Shown: positions 1 to 8,286 of the stretch, one piece after another | How positions within the stretch are numbered: the first letter of the stretch is position 1 | Layout of the letters: each line of letters opens with the position of its first letter | DNA from: Aquirufa ecclesiirivi | Lineage (GTDB): Bacteria; Bacteroidota; Bacteroidia; Cytophagales; Spirosomataceae | DNA: 64,000 nucleotides | Assembly (NCBI RefSeq): GCF_011250515.1 | Contig: NZ_JAANOP010000001.1 | Location: 434,001-498,000 of the forward strand | Direction of reading: 5' to 3' | Position numbers and translations under genes: made by a program | The notes under the pieces: generated by a model | The model's database searches: none | The model's input: only the letters and a program-made list of their open reading frames with translations | Told to the model about the DNA's origin: nothing

Positions 1-620
1 GCAGATGGGGAACAACCGCAAAAGCAACTCTTCAAATTCTATATCCTCATTACAATAAAGACGGAAACAAAACTACTATTGATATTGAGCAGTTTCCCAA
101 AGCAAAAAAATACTTTGAGAAATTTGAAGCACGATTAAAAGAGAGAAAATATTTGATTGATGCTGGCAGAAAATGGTTTGAATTGTGGGTTCCTCATAAT
201 CCTGATTTTTGGAATTTGCCGAAGTTGGTATTTCCTGATATAAGTTTGTCGCCAAGATTCTATTTTGATGAAGGAGGAAAACTTGTCAATGGAAATTGCT
301 ATTGGATTGTAGCTGAGATGAAGGAAAGTGTCGAGAAACTTTTATTGATACAAGGTGTTTCAAATTCAAAATTAATGACAAAGTATCACGACCTTGTGTT
401 CAATAATAAACTTTATTCTGGTAGACGAAGATACTTCACTCAATATGTAGAGAGGTATCCTTTACCTGATTGCAATTCTCCAATTTCCCAGGCAATTATT
501 GAAATCGTTAAAAAACTTAACACTGAAAATAATGCAAGAAAAATTACTTTGCTCGAAGAACAATTGGAAATTAAGGTTGCTGAGGCTTTTGGGGTATCGC
601 CAATTTTTAAGCTGGATTAA
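1..620 (+). CDS. Type II DNA adenine-N6 methyltransferase, C-terminal part (5' truncated by window)
   Basis: The reading frame is open from base 3 and ends at 618-620, so only about the last 205 residues are visible. They look like the TaqI/Eco57I-type target-recognition tail of an N6-adenine methyltransferase: a KERK..L segment, then WFELWVPHNPDFW, PKLVFPDIS, and NGNCYWI. The catalytic NPPY and SAM motifs must lie upstream and cannot be checked. It converges on and overlaps by 14 bases the restriction endonuclease on the other strand, as expected for the modification half of a type II R-M system. It could instead be a combined Eco57I-like R-M protein, since the N-terminus is not visible. Confidence 0.8.
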   Translation, partial: RWGTTAKATLQILYPHYNKDGNKTTIDIEQFPKAKKYFEKFEARLKERKYLIDAGRKWFELWVPHNPDFWNLPKLVFPDISLSPRFYFDEGGKLVNGNCYWIVAEMKESVEKLLLIQGVSNSKLMTKYHDLVFNNKLYSGRRRYFTQYVERYPLPDCNSPISQAIIEIVKKLNTENNARKITLLEEQLEIKVAEAFGVSPIFKLD

Positions 621-1725
621 AGACCGCTTTGCCATAATGCTTTTCAAAAAAGCTCATTGGAATGTTTCTTTGGCATTTATAGCTCTCTGAACTTACAAAA
701 GAAAATATATCTCCAAGTCTTTCTCCTGGTGTTAGGATTATTCCTTCAATGATTTCGGTCTTAGGATTTGTTAGAGCAATTAAATATCTAACATCAAAAG
801 TTGTTAAGTTCTTTTCTTCTATTACAAATTCTTCTCTTTCGGGAGAAAATCTACCTAAATCAACTGTTGGAGAATCTTGCACTTTAACCTCTAATAATTG
901 ATTTCTTATGTCAGGGTAAGCACCATATAGCAATTCGTTTTCTTTTATATTGTAACCCAATAATTCCAACACCATTCTTTCAAGTGCTTGTCCTCTGTTT
1001 TTAGTTGCTGCAGCGTCAAGTTTTCTCCCTATTAATTTTTTTGCAACCAATTCTTTTAAAAGTGCGATTGAATACAATTCTTTAATATGTGGATCTTCAA
1101 CCATTCCCAACTTTGGGGGGGTATAGTGATGAGTTATGTTGTAAGATAGTTTTTTGCTGTCTGGATATGAAAGCACTTTGTCGGCGCTTTCAAAAATACT
1201 TTTTCTTGCCTTTGAAGAAATCAGTAGTTGATGTTTTATAGTTGGTTTTCCAAACTTGCCAAAGTTTTTTTCAATGTATTCCGTTGTAAGAATTACGACT
1301 GAAGCAATGGTACTTTTTGTTAAATCAATTCTCAAAAAAACAAATCTAACATCAGTACATTTCAAACTTTCACCCGAATCAAATTTTATTAAAAGAGTAT
1401 TACTTGCTGGTAATCTATTCCAAACTTGCAAATTATAAGAATCTCCCGAAGTTACAATGTAGGTATCAATAAATTCTCTTGTTATTTTGGGAACTCCTTT
1501 TCCCTTGGGAGGAACAATTTCGAAACTATCTTTTTCTGCTGCTTCTGGTAATATTAACTTTTCAAGTGTCGAAGCAATTAATTTTCTAATATTTGAGCCA
1601 TCTGTTCTTGTCTTACCAGTAATCTTAAATTCATTTCCGATAAGTACGGAAAACTTTTGTATCAACTCTTCTGGTTTAGTAAGTAATATAACAGATTTAG
1701 GGGGCAATTTTAATGCTTGGTTCAT
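607..1725 (-). CDS. Type II restriction endonuclease (PD-(D/E)XK)
   Basis: This 372-residue protein would cut the DNA sequence that the neighbouring methyltransferase protects. A PD-(D/E)XK nuclease core is visible in the C-terminal half: a helix with Glu249 (sequence GQALERMV), then Pro-Asp at 271-272, and Glu-Val-Lys at 279-281 on the next strand. The N-terminal 230 residues have no domain I recognise and may read the target. It starts two bases after the stop of the controller gene, so the two form a C-R operon, and its 3' end overlaps the convergent methyltransferase. The length fits several type II families, including AccI-like enzymes, but specificity cannot be read from the sequence. 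Start ATG at 1723-1725. Confidence 0.8.
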   Translation of the reverse strand: MNQALKLPPKSVILLTKPEELIQKFSVLIGNEFKITGKTRTDGSNIRKLIASTLEKLILPEAAEKDSFEIVPPKGKGVPKITREFIDTYIVTSGDSYNLQVWNRLPASNTLLIKFDSGESLKCTDVRFVFLRIDLTKSTIASVVILTTEYIEKNFGKFGKPTIKHQLLISSKARKSIFESADKVLSYPDSKKLSYNITHHYTPPKLGMVEDPHIKELYSIALLKELVAKKLIGRKLDAAATKNRGQALERMVLELLGYNIKENELLYGAYPDIRNQLLEVKVQDSPTVDLGRFSPEREEFVIEEKNLTTFDVRYLIALTNPKTEIIEGIILTPGERLGDIFSFVSSESYKCQRNIPMSFFEKHYGKAVFNPA

Positions 1726-1727
1726 TT

Positions 1728-1961
1728 CTAGAATTTAAGAAGGTCAGATGAGTCGGTTTTTAAAGCCTTTGCTATTTTTTTCAGATTTATGACAGAGATA
1801 TTTCTTTCCCCTCTTTCAACAGAGCCGATGTATGTTCTGTCAAGGTCGCAAGAAAATGATAGTTTTTCTTGAGACAAGCCAATACCAGTTCGTAATTGGC
1901 GGATTTTGTCGCCAATTTTTAGCAAATATGATTTTTCTTCATTTGAATAAGATGCAGCCAT
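1728..1961 (-). CDS. R-M controller protein (C protein), XRE-type HTH
   Basis: The 77-residue protein is almost entirely one Xre/Cro-type helix-turn-helix domain (about residues 15-72), with the LSQEKLSF scaffold helix and SVERGERN after the recognition helix. This size and fold are typical of C proteins of type II R-M systems. These dimers bind C-boxes upstream of their own gene, first activating and later repressing the C-R operon so that endonuclease appears after methylation. It lies directly upstream of the endonuclease with a two-base gap, and a C-box-like sequence sits about 40 bases before its ATG. It reads leftward while the methyltransferase reads rightward. Confidence 0.85.
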   Translation of the reverse strand: MAASYSNEEKSYLLKIGDKIRQLRTGIGLSQEKLSFSCDLDRTYIGSVERGERNISVINLKKIAKALKTDSSDLLKF

Positions 1962-2000
1962 TTTATTGAAAAATTAGAGCGTAAAACAGCGGAATAGATG

Positions 2001-2027
2001 CCAATAAGTCTACGGACTATAAGTATC
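2001..2027 (-). promoter_or_regulatory. Putative C-box operator of the C-R operon
   Basis: Read on the minus strand, the site is TACT-TAT-AGTC (2025 to 2015), a CGTA spacer, then GACT-TAT-TGGC (2010 to 2001). C-boxes of the PvuII/Esp1396I type consist of two GACT...AGTC dimer sites separated by a short GT-containing spacer. The distal site here is nearly perfect and the proximal one has a degenerate second half, the arrangement that allows sequential binding. It ends 39 bases before the start codon of the controller. The match is by eye; binding is inferred. Confidence 0.75.
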
Positions 2028-2262
2028 TTATTGAAAAACTCAATTACTTTGAGGTGGTGGGCGGGTTTGTGGAGAGGTTTGGTGAAATTAAATGTGCTCT
2101 AAAAGCTTTGGTTTGTGAGTTAAATTTTAGCATGAACGTTGGTACTTTGGCGCTTGGCCCAGTTGTTGGTTTCAGAGCACTAAGCGGTCTGCCGAAAATG
2201 AAATTTAAACAAAGCGCAAAGTTTCATTTGAACACTGAACCACCAATTTCTTTTAGGAGGTG
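2028..2262. other. Non-coding spacer between the R-M operon and the AAA ATPase gene
   Basis: I see no credible gene here. A 70-codon rightward open frame exists but has no protein-like composition. The stretch is locally richer in G (runs such as GGTGGTGGGCGGG near 2053) than the genes around it. It contains complementary short runs (GGTGGT near 2053, ACCACC near 2239) that could pair over about 190 bases, and it ends with GGAGGTGTTAG beside the stop of the leftward ATPase gene. It could be a mobile-cassette spacer or a relic; no origin can be assigned from sequence alone. Confidence 0.3.
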
Positions 2263-4374
2263 TTAGCCCTCGTTTATTTTTTCGAATATCTCTTTTAATT
2301 CTGTGTTAATTTTATCTCTGTGTGATGCCAATTCTTTTATTATTGAATTTTGAAAACTAATAGTGTTGGTTATTCCCATAGATTTAGCTGACAATTCAAG
2401 GAGTTCTTTCCCTGGGAAAAGAGTCAGCCAATCATCTGTTTCAAGTGCAGTTTTTACCTCACTTTCACAATCAGTGATTATTTTTTCAATTGCCACATTA
2501 CTTAATTGTTCGGTTAATGCTTTGTGAATTTCTATTGATGTTTTACTGAATTTTTCTTTTATTAATTTATTTTTATTTGTTTTTATGGTATAGTTGGCTT
2601 TTGTCCCTTCAAAATAGGCCTGCCCATTTAGTACTTTTCCAATAGAAAAATCTTGTGGGTTTAATTTTAAATTTAATCTAAAGCTAATCATATCTCTAAT
2701 TACAGCAGATGAAATATTCAACGCTGTTTTATGAAATATAGATTCGATTTCGTCAATTGTTTTTTCTATATTAAAAATGTCTGACAGAACCGTTTTTATT
2801 GAACTAAAGTCAATAAGATAGTTTTCTAATTCATGCTTTTCTAATACAAATATTTTTCTAGAAGAATGTTCTCTGTACTTGGTTACCATTTCTTTCGTAA
2901 GATAGTCTCGATCTCTAATTAAATAGAAACTTATCCAGGCTAAATTAGATTCCATTATGGAAAGAATAGCATTATTTATCCTGTTCAAATTGTTACTTCC
3001 GTTTGCGGGTATCAATTTGAAATTCGAATTATTACTGAATAACGTGCTGTAAAATTTTCTATCAGGACTAGAGTTGTCGCCTTCAAGAAAAACTAGATTT
3101 TTTGCAACACCTATATAACCAGAAAAACCAAAGAGGTTTTTCAATTGTAAAATTACATCTTGCTCATTGTCTCCCGAAATAAATTTTGCCTTTCTCGAAG
3201 TAAGGTCACGAGTAACGTAAATAACTTTATCCCTACCTGTTTCATCAATTATTTCAGAATTATGAGTAGCCATCCAAATTTGATTCCCTTTCTTTATGCT
3301 CTTTATATTTCTAATCAGGAGGCGTGATAATTCTGGATGAAGATGTAACTCTGGTTCATCAATTACAATAATCGCATTTTCAACATTATGTCGTATAAAA
3401 AAAGATAAGATAAAAAACACTTCTTTTTCGCCTGAAGAAAGGTCATTAAATGTGATTACTTCTTTTGACGGTAATTCGATGAATAAATTTGAAGGTATTG
3501 ATTCGTTTTGGTCTGCAAATTTATAATCAGGAAATAATGTATTTAGTAAGTGTTCATAAGGCTTTATAGGGTCTTCGGGTTCAGTACCTATATTTGCGCC
3601 TTTATTCTTTTGGTTGTGATAATTCCCAAGTTCTCTTAAATAATGATAGCGTTGCTGTACAAGAAATTCATACATGTCTTGATATTGAATTTCACTTGTA
3701 TTGAATGCCATTGTCCATAAATGCTCAGTTCTGTTTACTTCATCAAAGGCAAAAATTTGATTTCTATTGAATCCCTTTTGAGGATAGTTTCGGTCAGCTC
3801 TTAAGAAAAAGCCTAGTGACCTTTTAAGAATGTCTTTAAGTTCTCGAGTTACGTAATTATGTATTTGATTATGAAGTGTTGGATTTTTAGCATAATCTCC
3901 TTCATTAAATTCAAAAGCTCTAAAATAAATGCTGTTTTTGATGAAGTATTCTAGAATGTCATGCTTATGTTTGTGTTGGCGTTTTAATCTTTCTTTTATT
4001 TCTAATCTCTGACGTTCTTTAGTTTCAAGTGTTGAATGGGTATTTGCATCAATTACTTGAATCGCTTCTAAAATTTCTCTTTCAACATTTTCGAGTTCCT
4101 GATTTAAGGATTGAATGATTATGTTTTTTTCATCAGGATTAAGCCCTATTGAAATTTCAAATGAAAAACCAGTAAATGTCCGACTAAGTTGCCAACTAAG
4201 ACTATATGAACTGGAAAGACTATAACCAATTAACTCCAAAACGGAACTTTTTCCACTTCCATTTGGTCCAGCGAATACGATAAGGTCCGAATTTTTATTA
4301 TTAAAGTGAAAAGGCCCTAGCTCCTCATTTTCTAAGTGTCGAAACTTCTTAATTATTATTTTATTTATGTACAT
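2263..4374 (-). CDS. AAA ATPase fused to DUF4435 (TOPRIM-like) domain; merged PARIS-like defence protein
   Basis: This 703-residue protein joins an SMC/ABC-type ATPase to a DUF4435 domain. Walker A is GPNGSGKSS (36-44), a charged coiled-coil insertion spans about 85-145, the ABC signature is SSGEKE (313-318), Walker B is IIVIDEP (335-341), and a switch histidine lies in ATHNSE (369-374). After about residue 420 come FLEGD (Glu431), RDRD (487-490) and HELENYL (514-520), the acidic pattern of OLD/DUF4435 TOPRIM nucleases. In PARIS systems the ATPase (AriA) and DUF4435 effector (AriB) are usually separate and respond to phage anti-restriction proteins; merged forms are known. Its place beside an R-M system fits that role. 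A generic OLD-like protein is the main alternative. Confidence 0.75.
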   Translation of the reverse strand: MYINKIIIKKFRHLENEELGPFHFNNKNSDLIVFAGPNGSGKSSVLELIGYSLSSSYSLSWQLSRTFTGFSFEISIGLNPDEKNIIIQSLNQELENVEREILEAIQVIDANTHSTLETKERQRLEIKERLKRQHKHKHDILEYFIKNSIYFRAFEFNEGDYAKNPTLHNQIHNYVTRELKDILKRSLGFFLRADRNYPQKGFNRNQIFAFDEVNRTEHLWTMAFNTSEIQYQDMYEFLVQQRYHYLRELGNYHNQKNKGANIGTEPEDPIKPYEHLLNTLFPDYKFADQNESIPSNLFIELPSKEVITFNDLSSGEKEVFFILSFFIRHNVENAIIVIDEPELHLHPELSRLLIRNIKSIKKGNQIWMATHNSEIIDETGRDKVIYVTRDLTSRKAKFISGDNEQDVILQLKNLFGFSGYIGVAKNLVFLEGDNSSPDRKFYSTLFSNNSNFKLIPANGSNNLNRINNAILSIMESNLAWISFYLIRDRDYLTKEMVTKYREHSSRKIFVLEKHELENYLIDFSSIKTVLSDIFNIEKTIDEIESIFHKTALNISSAVIRDMISFRLNLKLNPQDFSIGKVLNGQAYFEGTKANYTIKTNKNKLIKEKFSKTSIEIHKALTEQLSNVAIEKIITDCESEVKTALETDDWLTLFPGKELLELSAKSMGITNTISFQNSIIKELASHRDKINTELKEIFEKINEG

Positions 4375-4502
4375 TTTTGTCTGTATTTAAAAGAGGGCTA
4401 AAGGTTTCGGGCTTTGTGTTTTGGAGATTATGGAACACCAATTTTCTATATGCACTAAAGTTTATTAATTGTTTAAATGTGGCCATTCCCCATGTCCACC
4501 CG

Positions 4503-4523
4503 CTAACGCAAAATCCGTGTTGG
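4503..4523. repeat. Small hairpin in the ATPase / TPR-gene spacer
   Basis: CTAACGC at 4503-4509 can pair with GTGTTGG at 4517-4523 using two G-U pairs around a 7-base loop. It sits just beyond the stop of the leftward TPR gene and could serve as a weak terminator, although no clear U tract follows. The rest of the spacer (4375-4502) shows no gene. Confidence 0.3.
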
Positions 4524-4529
4524 AATTAG

Positions 4530-5552
4530 TTATTTTTTTTCAACAAGATTTTCGGGTAATTCTATTTTCAATTCTGTTAACAAGTTCTCTCCAGTTATTT
4601 GTCCGTTCCAGTACTTAATTATATTTTGAATTATGGTTTTGAGCTCACTGTCAGGTTGATGATGTATAAAGTAAATTGCTTCTGTCAAATCCCATCCGCT
4701 CATCCTTTTTCCTGTTAATTTTAAATTTTCAAATGTTACATAAGATTCGGCAAGTTGTATTAATGGATCTTTTTCCGATTTAAAATAAAGTTCGATAATA
4801 TTGAACAATTCTAACAACATTCCATTGTCTGTGCTTTCAAATAGTCCTTTATGTTCGCTTATTAGCTTAGAAGCGCCTTCTGTATCTTTTGCAAAATATA
4901 AACACTCTGCTGTATTTAGAATTGTCCCACTGTCAGTTGGGTTAGTCTTTCTTGCAATTTGATATGCGTTAACCGCTTCCTTTATTTGATTTAGTCTACA
5001 CAATATTCTTCCTTTTTGATTTAACAAATCCACGTCATTATTAGTGATAAGTAATGCCGCATTTGCAAACTCTAAAGCTGGAGTTAATTGATTGTCATTA
5101 AGGAGACTTCTAACTTTATCTTTAAGTTCGATAAATTTTATTTTTCTACTTTGTTCTTCGTTCTCTTTTATGATTGATTTAAGCTCTTCATCAAATTTCT
5201 TTTTCTCTACATCAAACTCTTGAGACTTAATATTAAACTGACTTTGTATTTGTCTAAGGTTGCTTAATTCTTTCTCATATTCCTTTTTTATGCTTGTAAT
5301 ATCACGTAACCCCAGGTATCCAAAAATTCCGACAACTCCTAAAAACAGTGTTATGAAGAGGCTTATCTTTTCGTAATTATTTGAGTATGTCTCTTTAAGC
5401 AAGTCTTTTTCTATTCGATAGTTTAGCTGATTAGCATCAATTTGTTTAACGGTTCTTTCAATATCATCAAATCTACGGGTTATTGAAGTAGAGTCAGCAA
5501 TTGAACTTGTTGTCATTAGGCTGAATACCATAATTAGTATTAAATTTCTCAT
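4530..5552 (-). CDS. Membrane-anchored TPR protein of unknown function
   Basis: The 340-residue protein has a signal-like hydrophobic N-terminus (1-20), a transmembrane helix at about 62-82 (SLFITLFLGVVGIFGYLGL), a long charged coiled coil (about 85-145) and then TPR-like helices (about 150-260; LTPALEFANAALLI, IKEAVNAYQIARKTNP). I do not recognise the family. It follows the PARIS-like gene in the same orientation but transcribes toward it from upstream, with a 155-base gap, so it could be an accessory of the defence island or an independent cargo gene. No catalytic motif is visible. TPR and coiled-coil segments suggest protein-protein contacts. Confidence 0.6.
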   Translation of the reverse strand: MRNLILIMVFSLMTTSSIADSTSITRRFDDIERTVKQIDANQLNYRIEKDLLKETYSNNYEKISLFITLFLGVVGIFGYLGLRDITSIKKEYEKELSNLRQIQSQFNIKSQEFDVEKKKFDEELKSIIKENEEQSRKIKFIELKDKVRSLLNDNQLTPALEFANAALLITNNDVDLLNQKGRILCRLNQIKEAVNAYQIARKTNPTDSGTILNTAECLYFAKDTEGASKLISEHKGLFESTDNGMLLELFNIIELYFKSEKDPLIQLAESYVTFENLKLTGKRMSGWDLTEAIYFIHHQPDSELKTIIQNIIKYWNGQITGENLLTELKIELPENLVEKK

Positions 5553-5744
5553 ATGTGTCTGTTATAATTACTGCCACCTTGTCTATAACTCCTACTTCAT
5601 TTCGTTTAACCAAACTCTAATAAGCGGTTCCCAATTTATCCCTTTTCATATATAAACTCCTAATCTTACTCATATTTTCCTGCATCATCAAATAAGGCTT
5701 GTCAAATCAAATGCACAACTTATCTATTTTCCCCCCGAAACCCT

Positions 5745-5752
5745 TACATTTG
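5745..5752 (+). promoter_or_regulatory. Candidate -7 promoter element before the PQQ dehydrogenase
   Basis: TACATTTG matches the Bacteroidota -7 consensus TAnnTTTG. It lies 15 bases before the chosen ATG at 5768, implying a very short leader. No good TTTG -33 box is seen at the expected distance, so support is partial. Confidence 0.35.
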
Positions 5753-5767
5753 ACAAAATCCAATCCG

Positions 5768-7861
5768 ATGAAAAAGCTTCTGTTCATGGTGGGGATATCC
5801 ATCCTAGGAATCTTGCTGGGATTTGCCTCTTGGCAAAATCGGATGCGTGTGGATTGGCCTGCCTATCATGGAGGCAATAACCGCAATCATTTTTCTCCTT
5901 TAAAACAGATTAATACTTCCAATGTAAGTCAATTATCCCTCGCCTGGGATTACGATGCGGGCGGGGCGGATACCCTCACCAACGGCACCCAAATACAATG
6001 CAATCCCATCATCATCAACGGGATTTTATACGGTGTTTCTGCCAATACCCAGGCTTTTGCAATAGATGCTAAATCAGGTGTGGAACTTTGGAAGACTAAC
6101 ATCAAGATTAAAACCAATAGTACCACCAGTCGAGGACTAAGCTATTGGTCCAACGGCAAAAAATCACGAATCTTTTTTGGCTATGGAGCCTATTTATTTG
6201 CTTTAGATGCCAAAACGGGCAAAGTCATTCCTAGCTTTGGTCAAGAGGGTAAAGTCAATTTATTATCAGGCATCCAACGGGAAGGATCCGATGAATATGT
6301 GTCTCTCAATACGCCGGTGACCATTTTTAAGAATATCCTGATCGTGGGTACTCGTGTTTCGGAATCTGCCACGGCTCTGTTGGGCGATATCCGTGGCTAT
6401 GAGGCCATTTCTGGGAAATTATTGTGGACTTTTCAAACCATTCCTAGACCGGGACAATTCGGATATGCGACTTGGGAGAAATACAATTATAAAAACCTAG
6501 GGGGCGCTAATAGCTGGATGGGGATGGCTTTGGATGAAAAACGAGGGATTGTCTATGCTCCTACTGGCTCTGCGGCTTTTGATTTTTATGGTGGAAATAG
6601 AAAGGGCGACAATCTTTTTGCCAATTGCCTGTTGGCTTTGGATGCTAGCACCGGGAAAAGGCTTTGGCATTTTCAGACGGTACACCACGACATTTGGGAT
6701 CGGGATATTCCTGCGCCACCCAATTTGTTTTCCTTGACCATTCGGGGAGAGAAGAAGGATGTTGTTTCTGTCTTAAGCAAACAAGGCTTTATGTTTGTGT
6801 TTGATCGGGTCACGGGTAAGCCCATTTTCCCCATCGTAGAAACTCCTTTTCCTGCTTCTGATGTTCCGGGTGAATTGGCATCTAAAACCCAGCCTATTCC
6901 CACTTGGCCAGAGCCATTTACTCGACAAAGTTTTTTCGAAAAGGACATCAATCCTTGGGCTTCCAATTATGAGGATATCAAAAAAGAATTGGCTTTGTCA
7001 AAATCAGGTCATGCGTATATACCAGTGGGTAAGGAGAAAACCATCTTTTTTCCGGGTACGGATGGTGGCGCACAATGGGGTGGGGCAGCAGTAGACGAAC
7101 ATCAAGTGATGTACATACCTGCCAAAGAAAACCCGGTATACACGTCTTTGATCCCCAATACCAAAAGTTTAAAAATGACCACTGCCAGTGTTATTTACGA
7201 GCAACATTGCATGAGCTGTCATGGGCAAAACAAGCAAGGGAATGAAGACGGGTCGATACCTTCTTTGTTACAAATAAAGAAGAAATATACGCTCCATAGT
7301 TTTGTGCAATTATTGAATCAAGGGCGCGGAAGAATGCCTTCCTTGCAGCATATCAGTCAAGAACAAAAAGAAGCGATTTGGTCTTTTCTTCAAGGAGAAA
7401 ATATAGCCGTAAAAGGCATCCTTAATTTGTCCATTTCCGATTATTTGATGACGGGCTATAACCGTTGGTTTGATTCAAAAGGCTATCCGGTCAGTCGACC
7501 GCCTTGGGGCACGCTGACCGCTATCAATATGCATTCGGGAAAAAAATTGTGGCAAGTGCCTCTGGGAGAATATCCAGAATTAATGGCTAAAGGAATACCA
7601 AGAACGGGGACCGATAATTATGGGGGTCCAGCCGTTACGGCCGGTGGATTGGTATTTATTGCCGCTACCAAAGATGAATATATTAGGGCTTTTGATCGGG
7701 CGACAGGGGAAGAGTTATGGCGTTATCAATTACCAGCGGCAGGTTATGCTTCGCCTTCCGTGTATGCGGTGGATGGCAAGCAATATGTGGTCATCGCTTG
7801 TGGAGGAGGCAAGTTGAAAACAAAATCGGGCGACCACTATTTAGCTTTTTCCTTAAATTAG
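5768..7861 (+). CDS. PQQ-dependent quinoprotein dehydrogenase with embedded cytochrome c domain
   Basis: This 697-residue exported protein is a PQQ beta-propeller dehydrogenase of the membrane glucose/alcohol dehydrogenase group. N-terminal residues 1-20 form a hydrophobic signal or anchor, then WPAYHGGNNRNHFSPL opens the propeller, repeated W-motif blades follow (ALDAKTGKVI, ALDASTGKRLWHFQ, AFDRATGEELWRYQ), and TDGGAQWGG is typical of the active-site side. A heme c motif CMSCH lies at 481-485, inside a roughly 80-residue insertion before the last blades, so electrons could pass from PQQ to heme within one chain. I chose ATG 5768, which starts the signal peptide (MKKLLFMVG); an upstream TTG would add 23 hydrophilic residues. 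The sugar or alcohol substrate is not identifiable. Confidence 0.9.
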   Translation: MKKLLFMVGISILGILLGFASWQNRMRVDWPAYHGGNNRNHFSPLKQINTSNVSQLSLAWDYDAGGADTLTNGTQIQCNPIIINGILYGVSANTQAFAIDAKSGVELWKTNIKIKTNSTTSRGLSYWSNGKKSRIFFGYGAYLFALDAKTGKVIPSFGQEGKVNLLSGIQREGSDEYVSLNTPVTIFKNILIVGTRVSESATALLGDIRGYEAISGKLLWTFQTIPRPGQFGYATWEKYNYKNLGGANSWMGMALDEKRGIVYAPTGSAAFDFYGGNRKGDNLFANCLLALDASTGKRLWHFQTVHHDIWDRDIPAPPNLFSLTIRGEKKDVVSVLSKQGFMFVFDRVTGKPIFPIVETPFPASDVPGELASKTQPIPTWPEPFTRQSFFEKDINPWASNYEDIKKELALSKSGHAYIPVGKEKTIFFPGTDGGAQWGGAAVDEHQVMYIPAKENPVYTSLIPNTKSLKMTTASVIYEQHCMSCHGQNKQGNEDGSIPSLLQIKKKYTLHSFVQLLNQGRGRMPSLQHISQEQKEAIWSFLQGENIAVKGILNLSISDYLMTGYNRWFDSKGYPVSRPPWGTLTAINMHSGKKLWQVPLGEYPELMAKGIPRTGTDNYGGPAVTAGGLVFIAATKDEYIRAFDRATGEELWRYQLPAAGYASPSVYAVDGKQYVVIACGGGKLKTKSGDHYLAFSLN

Positions 7862-7865
7862 TTTC

Positions 7866-8273
7866 ATGCAAATTCAAGAAATCCCCATCGAACAAGTTTT
7901 AGTGATTCGTCAGGAAGTCATGTGGCCAGATAAAGACCTGGATTTTGTTAAAATCCCAGACGATGAATCCGCCATACATTTAGGAGTTTTGGTGGAAGGG
8001 GAAATCAAGTCGGTTATTTCACTATTTAAGGAGCATCAAAGTATTCAATTCAGGAAATTTGCCACATTGGTATCCGAACAAGGTAAAGGCTATGGGACTC
8101 TTTTATTGAACCATGTTTTTGAACAATTTGGTCAATCGGGTATAGAACAGATTTGGTGTCATGCGCGCGTTCCCAAGGCCCAGTTTTATGAAAAATTTGG
8201 CATGAAAAAAGTAGGGAAACCTTTCCTGAAAAATGGAATCGAATATGTGAAAATGGAGAAAAGAATTTCCTAA
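7866..8273 (+). CDS. GNAT family N-acetyltransferase
   Basis: A 135-residue cytoplasmic GNAT protein. The acetyl-CoA loop is EQGKGYGTLLL (about residues 71-81), preceded by the RKFATL strand and followed by the C-terminal YEKFGM..VGKPFLKNGIEYVKM segment typical of ElaA-like or YjcF-like acetyltransferases. It begins four bases after the dehydrogenase stop codon and so is probably co-transcribed with it. The acceptor molecule is unknown. It converges on the FG-GAP gene with a 13-base gap. Confidence 0.8.
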   Translation: MQIQEIPIEQVLVIRQEVMWPDKDLDFVKIPDDESAIHLGVLVEGEIKSVISLFKEHQSIQFRKFATLVSEQGKGYGTLLLNHVFEQFGQSGIEQIWCHARVPKAQFYEKFGMKKVGKPFLKNGIEYVKMEKRIS

Positions 8274-8286
8274 ATTTTCCCTGATT

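Noticed and set aside
607-1725. Assignment of the endonuclease to the AccI family
   Set aside because: Length and PD-(D/E)XK core are compatible, but no family-specific motif could be verified without a profile search.
2054-2266. 70-codon rightward open frame between the R-M operon and the ATPase gene
   Set aside because: Its composition is not protein-like, it has no recognisable domain, and it overlaps the end of the leftward ATPase gene.
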